This document shows, piece after piece, positions 37,952 through 47,699 of a stretch of 61,472 nt of DNA (its first letter is position 1; the number at the start of each line of letters is the position of its first letter). A program made the translations under genes and the position numbers. The stretch spans positions 1 to 61,472 of the forward strand of contig JAFSXC010000121.1 in assembly GCA_017450105.1 (NCBI GenBank), given 5' to 3'. The DNA comes from Lachnospiraceae bacterium. GTDB taxonomy: Bacteria; Bacillota; Clostridia; Lachnospirales; Lachnospiraceae. The notes beneath the pieces were generated by a model, which did no database searches, had not been told where the DNA came from, and was given only the letters and a program-made list of their open reading frames with translations.

Positions 37952-38719
37952 CTATGCATCTTCACCGATGCATACGCTTAAAACACTGACACGTGCTTCC
38001 TCGCCGCAAGCCTTCTTCGTTTCCGTTTTCAGAAGCTCCGCCAGCGCGTCCACCGTACTCCCCGTCGTATAGATGTCATCTACCAACAGAAAACGGGCGG
38101 GCAGTCCGGTTTTCAAGAAACCGATAAGCGCATCCCGATTTACGGAAAAAGCTCCCTTCAGATTCGCCCGGCGTTCCTTTTCCGTCAAGCCTTTTAAGGG
38201 CTTCGTATTCCGGCTTCGAAAAACCAGTTCCGGGCAGCTCCTGATCCCGAGAAGCCTTTCAAGCTCCAGGGCCAGATCCTCCGCCTGGTTATAGCCCCTA
38301 AGGCCTTTTTTACCCCGGAACATGGGAACCGGCACGATCAAACGACATTTCTGGTATCGAAGCCAGTCGCTTCGAAGCCCGACAGCCATTCTCGCAAAAA
38401 CCGAGGCGTATTCCCTGCGTTCAGAATATTTAAAACGATACATCATCCGCTTCATGTCTTCATTATAGACAAGAAGAGAGCGGCTGCTGTCATAGGAATG
38501 GGATTCCTTAACACATCGGGAACAGAATTCCTCATCCTCCATCAAAAGCTGTCTTCCGCATTTCATGCAGAAGGGATCCTTTACAACGGGAAGGCCTTTC
38601 AAGCACGCGGGGCAGAACCCGATATCCCTTCCTCCTCCCACCGGAAGCACCCGGTCACACCGGGGACACCTTCCGGGGTACAGGAAGGACAGCCCTTCCT
38701 CCAACAGGATCCGTAACAA
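37952..38719 (-). CDS. comF: ComF-family amidophosphoribosyltransferase-like protein
   Basis: A 255-aa protein of the ComFC/GntX family used in DNA uptake. The N-terminal double zinc ribbon (YPGRCPRCDRVLP, GFCPACLKG, CMKCGRQ, CSRC) is followed by a phosphoribosyltransferase domain with LIVPVPMFRGKKGLRGYNQAEDLA and the PRPP loop FLLVDDIYTTGSTVD. The frame opens with TTG (38717-38719) and has no strong ribosome binding site, so the exact start is uncertain. No comFA is visible upstream. Confidence 0.9.
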   Translation of the reverse strand: MLRILLEEGLSFLYPGRCPRCDRVLPVGGGRDIGFCPACLKGLPVVKDPFCMKCGRQLLMEDEEFCSRCVKESHSYDSSRSLLVYNEDMKRMMYRFKYSERREYASVFARMAVGLRSDWLRYQKCRLIVPVPMFRGKKGLRGYNQAEDLALELERLLGIRSCPELVFRSRNTKPLKGLTEKERRANLKGAFSVNRDALIGFLKTGLPARFLLVDDIYTTGSTVDALAELLKTETKKACGEEARVSVLSVCIGEDA

Positions 38720-38782
38720 TTCTTTCGTTTTCGTAGGAGACTCCTGTCTACCCTGACTCTCTCAAAGCGAAAATGTATCGTT

Positions 38783-38788
38783 ATTATA
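38783..38788 (-). promoter_or_regulatory. Probable extended -10 promoter for comF
   Basis: TGC followed by TATAAT on the minus strand in the 84-nt murA-comF gap, about 60 nt ahead of comF. The -35 region is poor. Confidence 0.5.
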
Positions 38789-38803
38789 GCACCCTTTTTT
38801 AAT

Positions 38804-40096
38804 TTAGGAAACCTTTAATCGAAATTTCTGTAATTCCTTTTCCGTGGAAACCTTTTCAATCTGCGCTCCGAGAGCAGAAAGCTTCTGGGGAAAGGCCTCA
38901 TATCCCCGTTCAATGTAATGGATATCGTCCACCACCGTCACGCCGTCGGCCGCCAGACCGGCGATCACAAGGGCCGCTCCGGCCCGCAGATCAGGCGCGG
39001 AGACAATAGCTCCGGTATAGCACTCTACGCCGCTGATCACAGCGATATTGCTCTCAACCTTTATATTGGCGCCCATACGGGTCAGCTCGTCCACATATTT
39101 AAAGCGATTTTCAAATATGCTTTCCGTAACGGTACTCGTCCCCTCGGCCATGCCCAGGAGCACACTCATCTGGGGCTGCATATCTGTGGGGAAGCCCGGG
39201 TAGGGAAGCGTGGTAATCTGTGTGCGCTTCATTCTGCCCTTCATGGTCACGCGTACCGCGTCATCATATTCTCTGACCGTACAGCCGATATCTGCAAGCT
39301 TGGCGCTCGTGGCCTCCAGATGCTTCGGAATCACATTCTTTACCAGAACATCTCCCTGCGTGGCCGCAGCAGCAAACATAAAGGTTCCGGCCTCGATCTG
39401 GTCCGGGATCACAGCATATTCCGAGCCGTGGAGATTCTCAACTCCAACGATCCGGATCACATCCGTACCGGCTCCGCGGATCCTGGCGCCCATACTGGAA
39501 AGGAAGTTCGCCACGTCAACAACATGAGGTTCCTTGGCCGCATTCTCGATAATGGTCTTCCCCTCGGCCATAACAGCCGCCATCATGATATTAATGGTGG
39601 CACCCACCGATACCTTGTCCAGATAGATATGGGTACCGATGAGGCGGTCCGCCTTAGCCTTGATCAGGCCGTGTTCGATGGAAACCTCCGCGCCCAGAGC
39701 ACGAAAGCCCTTGATATGCAGATCGATGGGACGGCTGCCGATATCGCAGCCTCCCGGCAGAGCTACCTCGGCCTGCTTGTATTTCCCGAGAAGAGCCCCC
39801 AGAAGATAATAGGAGGCGCGGATTTTTTTAATATACTCATAGTCCACCCGGTAATCCGTAATCAGCGAGCCGTTCAGACGGACGGTGTGCGGATCGATCC
39901 GGTCTACGATTCCGCCGATGCCGCGGATGGCCTCCAGAAGCACATTTACATCCCGGACGTTGGGAATATTTTCCACAATAACGGAATCGGATGCCTGAAT
40001 GGCAGCCGCCAGAATCGCAAGAGCGGCATTTTTGGCTCCTCCGATCTCAACCTCCCCGTTCAGCGGGATCCTCCCCCTCATCACGTACTGTTCCAT
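38804..40096 (-). CDS. murA: UDP-N-acetylglucosamine 1-carboxyvinyltransferase
   Basis: MurA performs the first committed step of peptidoglycan synthesis, adding enolpyruvate to UDP-GlcNAc. The 430-aa protein has GGAKNAALAILAAAI near the start, LPGGCDIGSRPIDLHIKGFRALGA around residues 110-133 with the PEP-binding Cys (fosfomycin target) present, and PYPGFPTDMQPQ. The ATG at 40094-40096 has TTGGAGGAAAC upstream, and is chosen over an earlier ATG in frame at 40141. Confidence 0.97.
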   Translation of the reverse strand: MEQYVMRGRIPLNGEVEIGGAKNAALAILAAAIQASDSVIVENIPNVRDVNVLLEAIRGIGGIVDRIDPHTVRLNGSLITDYRVDYEYIKKIRASYYLLGALLGKYKQAEVALPGGCDIGSRPIDLHIKGFRALGAEVSIEHGLIKAKADRLIGTHIYLDKVSVGATINIMMAAVMAEGKTIIENAAKEPHVVDVANFLSSMGARIRGAGTDVIRIVGVENLHGSEYAVIPDQIEAGTFMFAAAATQGDVLVKNVIPKHLEATSAKLADIGCTVREYDDAVRVTMKGRMKRTQITTLPYPGFPTDMQPQMSVLLGMAEGTSTVTESIFENRFKYVDELTRMGANIKVESNIAVISGVECYTGAIVSAPDLRAGAALVIAGLAADGVTVVDDIHYIERGYEAFPQKLSALGAQIEKVSTEKELQKFRLKVS

Positions 40097-40137
40097 GAAA
40101 GTTTCCTCCAAATCCGAATAATTCCTCCGAGCGCCCA

Positions 40138-41160
40138 TCAACCGGCCGTCTCGGCGGCTTCCGTCGTTTCATCGGAAACCATCTTATAATAGTTGTTAAA
40201 ATTAATCTTGCCGATCACAGCATCATTCGGAGTCCATGACGCCGCTTCTTCATAGCCCGAAATCACTTCCTCCAGCTTCTCATCCTTTTTCTCCTCAGCC
40301 AGCTCTTCCTTCCGGCTGTCCGTCGCCTCCTGATCAAATTCCTTGTCGAGCCGGATCACATAATAGAAATCGTTTTCCGTCTTGATCAGATCAGACACCT
40401 CGCCCTCGGCCAGGGCATCCGCGGCTTCGATCACCTTCTCATCAAAGGATTCCTCGTCTTCTCCGTAGGAATAGGTCAGAACCGTCTGGTCATATTCATC
40501 GGCTACGCTGTCAAAATCAGCCTTTGCCGCTGTTGCGATCGTCGCCGCCAGAGCATCCAGAGCAACCTTATCGGCCTCTTCATCGTCTGTGGATTCCGCT
40601 TCCGGAAGCTCGATCCGATAATAGCTGAAGGTACGCTGCGCCGCTTCTTCATCGGTCACGGTCGTATCCGCCGTAGCCTTGATCGCATCGCCGGTCTTCT
40701 TTTCCACGAGCTCAAGCCGGAGGAATTCCCTGACAACCTCCTTCGACGCTCCCATTTTCTTTATCGCTTCGTCACTGTTTTCCGCAAAGAATTCCTCTAC
40801 AGCCGCATCAATGGCCGAGAGCTCCTGGTCGCTTATGGTCACACCGTAATCAGCCATATGCTCATCCAGAAGGTATTCCCGCTTCACCTTCACCACAACC
40901 TCGTCGAGAACGTCATTCGCCATCGTAACGCCGTCGCCCTGGTCCTGGGTCCACATATCCGTTCCGTAGTAGGGCATATAATAGGCATCGTACATCACGG
41001 CCTCTGACTGGGCAGCAAAGTTCATAAGGCCGAGCGAGATCGCTCTTCCGTTCAGCGTAGCCGCCGTTTCATTCGGATTCAATCCGCCGCAGCCTCCTGC
41101 AAAGGTAAGCGCAGCCGCGGAAAGCACTGCCGCACAGGCGGCAAACTTATTCTTCTTCAT
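40138..41160 (-). CDS. PrsA/SurA-type lipoprotein (peptidyl-prolyl isomerase-like)
   Basis: A 340-aa secreted lipoprotein. The signal peptide MKKNKFAACAAVLSAAALTF ends in AGGC with Cys24 as lipid anchor. A SurA N-like chaperone region follows (LNGRAISLGLMNFAA, EYLLDEHMADYGVTISDQEL). A parvulin-like C-terminal part (ALAEGEVSDLIKTENDFYYVIRL) is recognisable but the classic catalytic blocks are weak, so enzymatic activity is uncertain. It probably assists folding of exported proteins. The ATG at 41158-41160 is set by AGGAGGAAAC. Confidence 0.82.
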   Translation of the reverse strand: MKKNKFAACAAVLSAAALTFAGGCGGLNPNETAATLNGRAISLGLMNFAAQSEAVMYDAYYMPYYGTDMWTQDQGDGVTMANDVLDEVVVKVKREYLLDEHMADYGVTISDQELSAIDAAVEEFFAENSDEAIKKMGASKEVVREFLRLELVEKKTGDAIKATADTTVTDEEAAQRTFSYYRIELPEAESTDDEEADKVALDALAATIATAAKADFDSVADEYDQTVLTYSYGEDEESFDEKVIEAADALAEGEVSDLIKTENDFYYVIRLDKEFDQEATDSRKEELAEEKKDEKLEEVISGYEEAASWTPNDAVIGKINFNNYYKMVSDETTEAAETAG

Positions 41161-41229
41161 AATACAGTTTCCTCCTAAGTTCCGGAAAAGCGCAAAAATC
41201 TCCAGCCTCTTCCGTAAACATCGAAAAAT

Positions 41230-41258
41230 ATTATAGTGCATTTGCCCCTTTCAGGCAA
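41230..41258 (-). promoter_or_regulatory. Promoter for the PrsA-like lipoprotein
   Basis: TTGCCT -35 (41253-41258), 17-nt spacer and TATAAT -10 (41230-41235) on the minus strand, about 70 nt before the start codon. The 255-nt mfd-prsA gap also holds the repeat at 41297-41437. Confidence 0.7.
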
Positions 41259-41296
41259 GTTTTTCATGTAAATGCGCCGAATCGCCCTTCCTGAAG

Positions 41297-41437
41297 GTTA
41301 CTTTTCTCACTTCAATGTCAGTAACTTAAGCCCAAAACCTTCCTCGGAGTGTGAGCAAGAGTCGGGAGATGGCTTGCGGGACCGACGCCGATACATAATT
41401 TGGGTTAAGTTACTGTCATTGGGGGGTGAACAGTAAC
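41297..41437. repeat. 141-bp MITE-like element with imperfect terminal inverted repeats
   Basis: Both ends read inward as GTTACT(T/G)TTC..CAC, then CAATG(T/A)CAGTAACTTAA and CCCAAA, giving imperfect inverted repeats of about 40 bp (41297-41336 and 41399-41437). Each end contains a smaller palindrome. The centre (about 60 bp) codes for nothing. The right end supplies the last codons and the TGA of mfd. A related end sequence (GTTACTGTTCAC) recurs at 54982. Confidence 0.65.
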
Positions 41438-44400
41438 TCCTGAAGCAGGTAATACTCGGCTTTTTCAAAAAAATCCACCAGAAATGCCATGGTGTCCTTC
41501 TGCTTTTCCCTCGTATTTCTGGGCGAATACAAAAGATATGGCGTCTCTTCATCTCTCCGGAATGAAAGGGCTCCCTGATAATGCGTGAGCAGCGGAGGCA
41601 GACCCGCCGGATCGATCCCGGCCTGCTCGTAAAACACAAACCGGATCTCCTCACCCTTTTCCGTCACCTCCGTAAACCACAGGCTATGGGCTCTGGCACG
41701 CAGAACCGCCACATCGATCAGATTCAGCACGCCCTTCGGCGGCGAGCCGAAGCGGTCGATGAGCTCATCGGTCATCTCCATAGCCTCCTCCCGGGATTCG
41801 ATTCCCGCGATGCGCTTATAAATATCCATCCGGTGAAGCTCGTTGGAGATATAGGAGGCAGGGATATAGGCATCCACTGAAAGATCCATGACCGTGTCAA
41901 AGGAAGGCTCCTCCTTTTCCCCCTTCTCCGTTTTCACCGCTTCATTCAGCAGCTTGCAGTACAGGTCGTAACCTACAGCCTCCATATGTCCGTGCTGCTC
42001 GGCTCCCAGAAGGTTCCCGGCTCCGCGGATCTCGAGATCCCGCATGGCGATCTTGAAGCCGCTCCCGAGATCAGTAAACTCCCTGATCGCCGCCAGCCTC
42101 TTTTCTGCCGCCTCGGGAAGGAGCTTGTCCTTCCGGAACATAAGGAAGGCATAGGCTGTCCGGCTGGATCTTCCGATCCGTCCCCGTAGCTGATAAAGCT
42201 GGGACAGGCCGAAGCGGTCTGCGTCATGGATGATCATGGTATTGACGTTGGCGATGTCGAGTCCCGTTTCGATAATGGTTGTGGTCACCAGTACCTCAAT
42301 CTCACCGTTGATAAAGCGGTACATGATGTCCTCCAGCTCCGTTTCCTTCATCTGACCGTGTGCATAGGCGATCTCCGCCTCCGGAAGCAGGGCTCTGAGC
42401 TTATCCGTCAGCTCCCTTATCCCATTCACCCGGTTAAAAACATAATAAACCTGGCCGTTCCTGGAGATTTCCCGGGAAATGGCCTCCCGCACCATTTCCA
42501 GGCTGTATTCCATAACATAGGTCTGGATGGGTACACGATCCTGCGGCGGCTCGTTCAAAACGGACATATCCCGGATTCCGATCAGGCTCATATGCAGGGT
42601 CCGGGGAATCGGGGTAGCCGTCAGCGTCAGAACGTCCACATCCTTCTTCATCTGCTTGATCTTTTCCTTATGCGTCACGCCGAAGCGCTGCTCCTCATCC
42701 ACAATCAGAAGCCCCAGATCATGAAAAACCACATCCTTCGACAACAGTCGATGGGTTCCGATCAGAATATCCACCTGTCCCTTTTTCAGATCCGTCAGGG
42801 TCTTTTTCTGTTCACTCGCCGTCCGAAAGCGCGACAGCAGGTCGATCCGAACCGGATACTCCTTCATACGCTGGGAAAAGGTGTTGTAATGCTGCTGGCC
42901 CAGGATCGTGGTCGGAACGAGAAGCGCCACCTGCTTTCCCTCCTGCACCGCCTTAAAGGCAGCCCTGAGCGCCACCTCGGTCTTCCCGTAGCCCACATCT
43001 CCGCAGATCAGGCGGTCCATGATGTGTTCGCTTTCCATGTCCCGTTTGGTATCCTCGATCGCCGTCTTCTGATCCTCGGTCTCCTCATAGGGGAACAGCT
43101 CCTCGAATTCCCTCTGCCAGACCGTATCCTCCCGAAAGGCATGGCCCTTTCTGGACTGTCGGATGCTGTAGAGCTCCACCAGCTCCTTCGCGATGATCCG
43201 GACCGCGCTTTTCACGCGCTCCTTTGTCCGGCTCCATTCCTTCCCGCCGAGCCTGTTCAGCCTGGGAACCGCCTTCGCGTCCTTCCCGGCGTATTTCTGG
43301 ATCAGGTTCATCTGGGTTGCGGGAATATAGAGGTTCCCGTGGTCCGCGTACTCGATCTTGATGTAATCCCGCATCGTCTTTTCCATCTCGACCTTTTCGA
43401 TACCGCGAAAGATCCCGAGACCGTGCCGCTCATGAATCACATAATCCCCCACGGACAGCTCGGTAAAATCAGCAATCTTCTCGCCTTCGTAGCGGGGCGT
43501 TTTTCGTTTTTTCTTTCTCGTCGCTCCGGTGAAATCATTCCAGGAGATCACCACAAAGCCGAGAAGCGGGTATTCAAAGCTTTTTGCAATGTTTCCGCAG
43601 AGTACAGCCACCTCACCCGGGAGAAGAGACCGGTCCGTATCCTCCGTATAATAGCTCGTAATCTCATGCTCTGCCAGGTCCTCCGGGAGGCGAAGCGCAT
43701 GCGTTCTGGATGCGGAAAGGAGAATAATCCGGTAGCCCTCTTTGCGGTAGCGCTTTAAGTCTGTGACCAGGAGCTCAAAGCTGTTGTGGTAGGAGGAAAC
43801 GGAGCGGATCGACAGATCCCCGATCCATTCTCCCTCCAGCTCCTTCGATCTCTTTTCCAAAGCGCTGAGCCCGATGCAGGGGTATTTTCCGAGCTCATAC
43901 AGAAGCTTCTCATAGGGAATCAGCTCCGGCAGCTCCTCCGCCGAGACCTCCCCCGATTCCAGCCTCATTTTCATGCTCTCCGAAAACTCCAGCTCTACTG
44001 CCCTTCCATGCTCAAAGGTCCGGTCCGGCTCGTCCAGAAAAAGCAGAGAGCCTTCCGGCAGAAACCAGGACAGAAGCGAAGTCCCTTCCTCGTCTGTTTT
44101 TGCGGATTCCGACGGAAAGATCGACACCTCCGGCAGATTCTCCACGGAACGCTGGGATAGAAGGTCAAAGGTCCGAACGGAATCGATGGTATCATCAAAA
44201 AACTCAAGTCGGACCGGGTCCTCGGCCGTCAGGGGGAAGATGTCCAAAATCCCGCCCCGCAGGGCAAAATCCCCGGGCGCAGACACCTCCTCCGAGCGAT
44301 AGTAGCCCATTTTTACCAGGTTCTCTGCCAGCGCGGACAGATCCGCCTCCTCGCCCTCCTTCAGAACCAGGACCTCCCCGAGAAGACTGTCCCGGCCCGG

Positions 44401-44781
44401 GATCTTCCCGAACAGGGCCGAAAAGGTCGTTATGATGCAGACCTCCTTCTTCTCCGAAAGGGCCCGCAGAGAATGAATCCGCTTTTCTCCTTCGAGATTT
44501 CCCTGCAGCGCAGCCTGATAAAAAAGCAGATCCCTGGCCGGGTAGAGAAAGCATTCCTCCTCGAAAAAGCACAGATCCTCATATAGCTCCCTGGCCTTTC
44601 GCTCGGAAAAGGTCAGAACCAGTCTGTGCTTTCCCCTTCCGACCCCGTGGATCAGATGTCCTTTCGCGGCATCGATGGCTCCCGACACTTGATAAAAGCC
44701 CTTCGGGTCCTTCCCGGAGAGCTTTTTTTCAAGGTCTTCTATTTCTTTACATTCTTTCAGAGGATCACAAAATATTCTCAT
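41416..44781 (-). CDS. mfd: Transcription-repair coupling factor
   Basis: Mfd is the DNA translocase that displaces RNA polymerase stalled at lesions and recruits UvrA. The 1121-aa protein has the N-terminal UvrB-like region ([19 protein letters not shown]), the CarD-like RNA polymerase interaction domain ([20 protein letters not shown]) near 455, and helicase motifs [11 protein letters not shown] near 592, [10 protein letters not shown] and [13 protein letters not shown]. The C-terminal D7 domain is present. The last codons (ELLFTPQ) come from a repeat element. Weak ribosome binding site; it starts 9 nt after pth. Confidence 0.97.
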   Translation of the reverse strand: MRIFCDPLKECKEIEDLEKKLSGKDPKGFYQVSGAIDAAKGHLIHGVGRGKHRLVLTFSERKARELYEDLCFFEEECFLYPARDLLFYQAALQGNLEGEKRIHSLRALSEKKEVCIITTFSALFGKIPGRDSLLGEVLVLKEGEEADLSALAENLVKMGYYRSEEVSAPGDFALRGGILDIFPLTAEDPVRLEFFDDTIDSVRTFDLLSQRSVENLPEVSIFPSESAKTDEEGTSLLSWFLPEGSLLFLDEPDRTFEHGRAVELEFSESMKMRLESGEVSAEELPELIPYEKLLYELGKYPCIGLSALEKRSKELEGEWIGDLSIRSVSSYHNSFELLVTDLKRYRKEGYRIILLSASRTHALRLPEDLAEHEITSYYTEDTDRSLLPGEVAVLCGNIAKSFEYPLLGFVVISWNDFTGATRKKKRKTPRYEGEKIADFTELSVGDYVIHERHGLGIFRGIEKVEMEKTMRDYIKIEYADHGNLYIPATQMNLIQKYAGKDAKAVPRLNRLGGKEWSRTKERVKSAVRIIAKELVELYSIRQSRKGHAFREDTVWQREFEELFPYEETEDQKTAIEDTKRDMESEHIMDRLICGDVGYGKTEVALRAAFKAVQEGKQVALLVPTTILGQQHYNTFSQRMKEYPVRIDLLSRFRTASEQKKTLTDLKKGQVDILIGTHRLLSKDVVFHDLGLLIVDEEQRFGVTHKEKIKQMKKDVDVLTLTATPIPRTLHMSLIGIRDMSVLNEPPQDRVPIQTYVMEYSLEMVREAISREISRNGQVYYVFNRVNGIRELTDKLRALLPEAEIAYAHGQMKETELEDIMYRFINGEIEVLVTTTIIETGLDIANVNTMIIHDADRFGLSQLYQLRGRIGRSSRTAYAFLMFRKDKLLPEAAEKRLAAIREFTDLGSGFKIAMRDLEIRGAGNLLGAEQHGHMEAVGYDLYCKLLNEAVKTEKGEKEEPSFDTVMDLSVDAYIPASYISNELHRMDIYKRIAGIESREEAMEMTDELIDRFGSPPKGVLNLIDVAVLRARAHSLWFTEVTEKGEEIRFVFYEQAGIDPAGLPPLLTHYQGALSFRRDEETPYLLYSPRNTREKQKDTMAFLVDFFEKAEYYLLQELLFTPQ

Positions 44782-44790
44782 AGCCTGTAT

Positions 44791-45366
44791 TTAATGCTTC
44801 TGTTTTTCATTAAACCGGTTCATCGCCCGGTCGATGTCACCCTGCAGGATCATGGGAAGCGCTTCCTCGGCTCTTTCCATGGCCTCCTCCAGTTGTTTCC
44901 GTTCCTGAAGAGAAAATCTGCCAAGCACGTAATTCGCCAGATCCATACCCTCCGGCGCCTCTCCGACTCCGAATTTTATCCGGGTAAAGCCCTCTGTATG
45001 GCATTTGGCAATGATGTCCTTCAATCCGTTATGGCCGCCGGCGCTCCCCTTTTTCCGGATTCGAAGGGTTCCGGGAGGCAGACTCACATCATCGCACAGG
45101 ACGATGAGCTCCGTTTCCGGATCCGCCCGATAAAACTCCATCACAGCCGAAACCGCATTCCCGCTGGCGTTCATAAAGGTCAGAGGCTTCACAAGGGCAA
45201 CCTTCTGGCCGTCAATGGTACAAACTCCCACGAGGGCCTTTTTCTTGTTGTCCTTCAGCTTCACGCTGTATTTTTTCATCAGCCGATCGATCATCATGAA
45301 GCCCACGTTATGCCGGGTTTTTGCATATCTGAGGCCCGGATTTCCAAGCCCGACTACTACGATCAT
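44791..45366 (-). CDS. pth: Peptidyl-tRNA hydrolase
   Basis: Recycles tRNA from prematurely released peptidyl-tRNA. The 191-aa protein starts MIVVVGLGNPGLRYAKTRHNVGF, which includes the catalytic His, and has KPLTFMNASGNAV, LCDDVSLPPGTLRIRKKGSAGGHNGLK and FTRIKFGVG. The order prs-pth-mfd is common in Firmicutes. GAGGGTAAG precedes the ATG. Confidence 0.97.
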   Translation of the reverse strand: MIVVVGLGNPGLRYAKTRHNVGFMMIDRLMKKYSVKLKDNKKKALVGVCTIDGQKVALVKPLTFMNASGNAVSAVMEFYRADPETELIVLCDDVSLPPGTLRIRKKGSAGGHNGLKDIIAKCHTEGFTRIKFGVGEAPEGMDLANYVLGRFSLQERKQLEEAMERAEEALPMILQGDIDRAMNRFNEKQKH

Positions 45367-45397
45367 TTCTTACCCTCACTGTATCGCCCGTCAAACT

Positions 45398-45480
45398 ATA
45401 GTAAGCGGGATCCGTCCTTTCGCTTACTATTCTGCTCCGCAGGGATGGGCCCGGGGTCCGGGCAGCCGCCCCTGCGGCAG
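45398..45480. repeat. Compound palindromic repeat between prs and pth
   Basis: Two adjoining hairpins: a perfect 10-bp stem ATAGTAAGCG/CGCTTACTAT (45398-45430), then a long G+C-rich stem starting CTGCTCCGCAGGG and ending CCCTGCGGCAG with an inner CCCGG/CCGGG (45432-45480). There is no U-run on either strand, so it is not a standard terminator. It may be an inserted repeat or an mRNA-stability element. Confidence 0.6.
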
Positions 45481-45497
45481 ATTCTACGTCTAATGTA

Positions 45498-46679
45498 TCA
45501 AAGCTTTCCGGATTTATAGGAAGCAACAAACCGACGAATTCTGTCATAGGGATCCAGAAGATCACTTATGGAGGAATCATGATTCAGCGTATCGATAATA
45601 TAGGCAATATATTTACTCATATCGCAGGAAATATACCAGGGTCTTCCAAGAAGCTCCGGCGTCTGGTAGGTCAGGTTCGTAGTCACGACCTTGTAGATCG
45701 TCCCGTCCGCCACAGCCTTGTCGAAGGAGGCAAGGCCGCTGGTAAACAGGCCGAAGGTGGCAACGGCAAAGATCCTCCCGGCCTTACGCTTTTTCAGCTC
45801 ATAGGCCACATCGATCATGCTTTCTCCGGAGCTGATCATGTCATCAATGATCAGGATATCCTTCCCTTCCAGGTCGGCACCCAGAAATTCATGCGCAACG
45901 ATGGGATTCCGGCCGTCCACGATCCGGCTGTAATCTCTTCTCTTATAGAACATTCCCATATCCAGCCCAAGGACATTCGCCAGGTAAACCGCCCGGTTCG
46001 TCCCGCCTTCATCTGGGCTTACGATCATCATATGCTTCGGGTCAAAGGTAAGATCCCGCACCGCCTTGCAGATTCCCTTGATAAACTGGTAGGCCGGCTG
46101 TACGGTCTCAAAGCCGTGGAGCGGAATCGAGCTCTGCACCCGCGGGTCGTGGGCATCGAAGGTAATAATGTTGTCCACCCCCATCGCCACGAGCTCCTGC
46201 AGCGCAAGCGGACAGTCCAGAGACTCTCTGGAGGAGCGCCTGTGCTGTCTTCCCTCATAAAGGAAGGGCATGATCACATTAATTCTTCTCGCTCTTCCGC
46301 CGGCAGCAGCAATAATACGCTTTAAATCCTGGTAATGGTCATCCGGAGACATATGGTTTTTGCGTCCGCACAGCGAATACTCAAGACTGTAATTCGTCAC
46401 ATCCACCATCAGAAACAGGTCGTACCCCCGGACGGACCGATGGATCACGCCCTTGGCTTCTCCGCTCCCGAAGCGGGGATTGGAGGCTTCGATAATATAA
46501 GAATCTCTTACATATCCCCGGAAGGCGATGTCGTCCTCATGCTCATGATCCCGTTCCTCTCTCCACCGGACCAGAAAGCGGTCTACCTTCACAGCAAGCT
46601 CTTTGCAGCTTTCCAGAGGGACCAGCCCCAGCGCTCCCACCGGTATGGTTTCCAGGTTTCTCTTGTCGTCTTTTTGCAT
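45498..46679 (-). CDS. prs: Ribose-phosphate pyrophosphokinase (long clostridial form)
   Basis: Makes PRPP from ribose 5-phosphate and ATP for nucleotide, His and Trp synthesis. At 393 aa it is longer than the classical 315-aa enzyme and has an extra N-terminal stretch, as in many Lachnospiraceae. Motifs are INVIMPFLYEGRQHRRSSRES, ITFDAHDPRVQ, VSPDEGGTNRAV and the PRPP loop ILIIDDMISSGESMIDVA. ATG behind GGAGGAAG, 12 nt after the helicase loader stop. Confidence 0.95.
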   Translation of the reverse strand: MQKDDKRNLETIPVGALGLVPLESCKELAVKVDRFLVRWREERDHEHEDDIAFRGYVRDSYIIEASNPRFGSGEAKGVIHRSVRGYDLFLMVDVTNYSLEYSLCGRKNHMSPDDHYQDLKRIIAAAGGRARRINVIMPFLYEGRQHRRSSRESLDCPLALQELVAMGVDNIITFDAHDPRVQSSIPLHGFETVQPAYQFIKGICKAVRDLTFDPKHMMIVSPDEGGTNRAVYLANVLGLDMGMFYKRRDYSRIVDGRNPIVAHEFLGADLEGKDILIIDDMISSGESMIDVAYELKKRKAGRIFAVATFGLFTSGLASFDKAVADGTIYKVVTTNLTYQTPELLGRPWYISCDMSKYIAYIIDTLNHDSSISDLLDPYDRIRRFVASYKSGKL

Positions 46680-46691
46680 CGGGGCTTCCTC

Positions 46692-47699
46692 CTAATCCTC
46701 TGCGTACATCTGCTTTTTGAATCTTATATCATCTCCGACCAGACGGATAAAAGTATAGTAATTCAGTCTGGAAAAAACACGCATCGAATACAGCTCCGGT
46801 AATTGCCTGAGCTGCAGATTTGTAGAAATAATGGTCGGCTTCTCCCGCAGGAGCCGTTCGTTCAGGCAAGCGGTAAGCTGGGATACCGTAAAGGAATTTA
46901 TGAGCTCCGTTCCGAGATCATCGATGATCAGAAGAGAAGCCTCATAGATATTTCCGCGGTTTTCCGGGTCGTATCCGTTTACCCCCGCGCCATCCTCTCC
47001 ATAGCTGTTTTTTCTGAACACATCCTTCTCAAATATATCAAAAAGGCGGGGGGCTGTAAAGTAAATCACGGAATGGCCCCGATCCAGAAGCTCCTTTGCA
47101 ATACAGTTGGACAGAAAGGTTTTTCCGACCCCGGTATCCCCGTAAAACAGCAGATTTTTAAACTCCCGGCCGAAGCTCTCCACAAACTCCCGGCAGGTAT
47201 TTTCCGCCGCCTTTGCCACCTCTCTCGGAATCAGGCCCTGATCATTGATGGGCTCTTCGGAGTAGTAATCCAGACGAAAGGCGGAAAAGTTCTCCTTTTC
47301 AAGAACACGCTTCAGATTCGACTGACGATAGATCAGGTCAATTTCTGCCTGTTTGAAGCAATGACATTTTTTTCCGTCTACGATCCCGGTGTCCTTACAG
47401 TCCGGGCAAAACCAGGAAGGCGTAAAGTCCTCGTCCTTTACCCCTTCCTTTTCCAGGATCGCCTCCTTTTCCTTATGCAGGAGGTCCTGCCTGGCCGGAT
47501 CCCAGGGCTTCTTTTCCTCATAAAGAAGCTGCTCTGCTCTGGACAGGGAAAGTTCCCCCAGCTCTTCATCGATCTCCGCCAGTCTCGGGTATTTTTTATA
47601 GATCTCGGCACGCCGTTCTTCGGCCGCTCTTCTGTCAATATTCCGTCTGGCATCGTATTCCCGCATGATCGCGTCATATTGGGCATTGGTCAGAGGCAT
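46692..47699 (-). CDS. DnaC/DnaI-like helicase loader (AAA+ ATPase)
   Basis: A 335-aa AAA+ ATPase that should load the replicative helicase at origins or restart sites. The N-terminal region has a zinc-binding cluster WFCPDCKDTG...CHCF near residue 100, as in DnaI. The AAA+ core shows Walker A FYGDTGVGKTFLSN near 185, Walker B LLIIDDLGTE near 255 and a sensor ISTNLQLRQL. It starts directly before the DnaD-type stop; the dnaD-dnaI pair is a typical low-GC arrangement. Confidence 0.92.
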   Translation of the reverse strand: MPLTNAQYDAIMREYDARRNIDRRAAEERRAEIYKKYPRLAEIDEELGELSLSRAEQLLYEEKKPWDPARQDLLHKEKEAILEKEGVKDEDFTPSWFCPDCKDTGIVDGKKCHCFKQAEIDLIYRQSNLKRVLEKENFSAFRLDYYSEEPINDQGLIPREVAKAAENTCREFVESFGREFKNLLFYGDTGVGKTFLSNCIAKELLDRGHSVIYFTAPRLFDIFEKDVFRKNSYGEDGAGVNGYDPENRGNIYEASLLIIDDLGTELINSFTVSQLTACLNERLLREKPTIISTNLQLRQLPELYSMRVFSRLNYYTFIRLVGDDIRFKKQMYAED

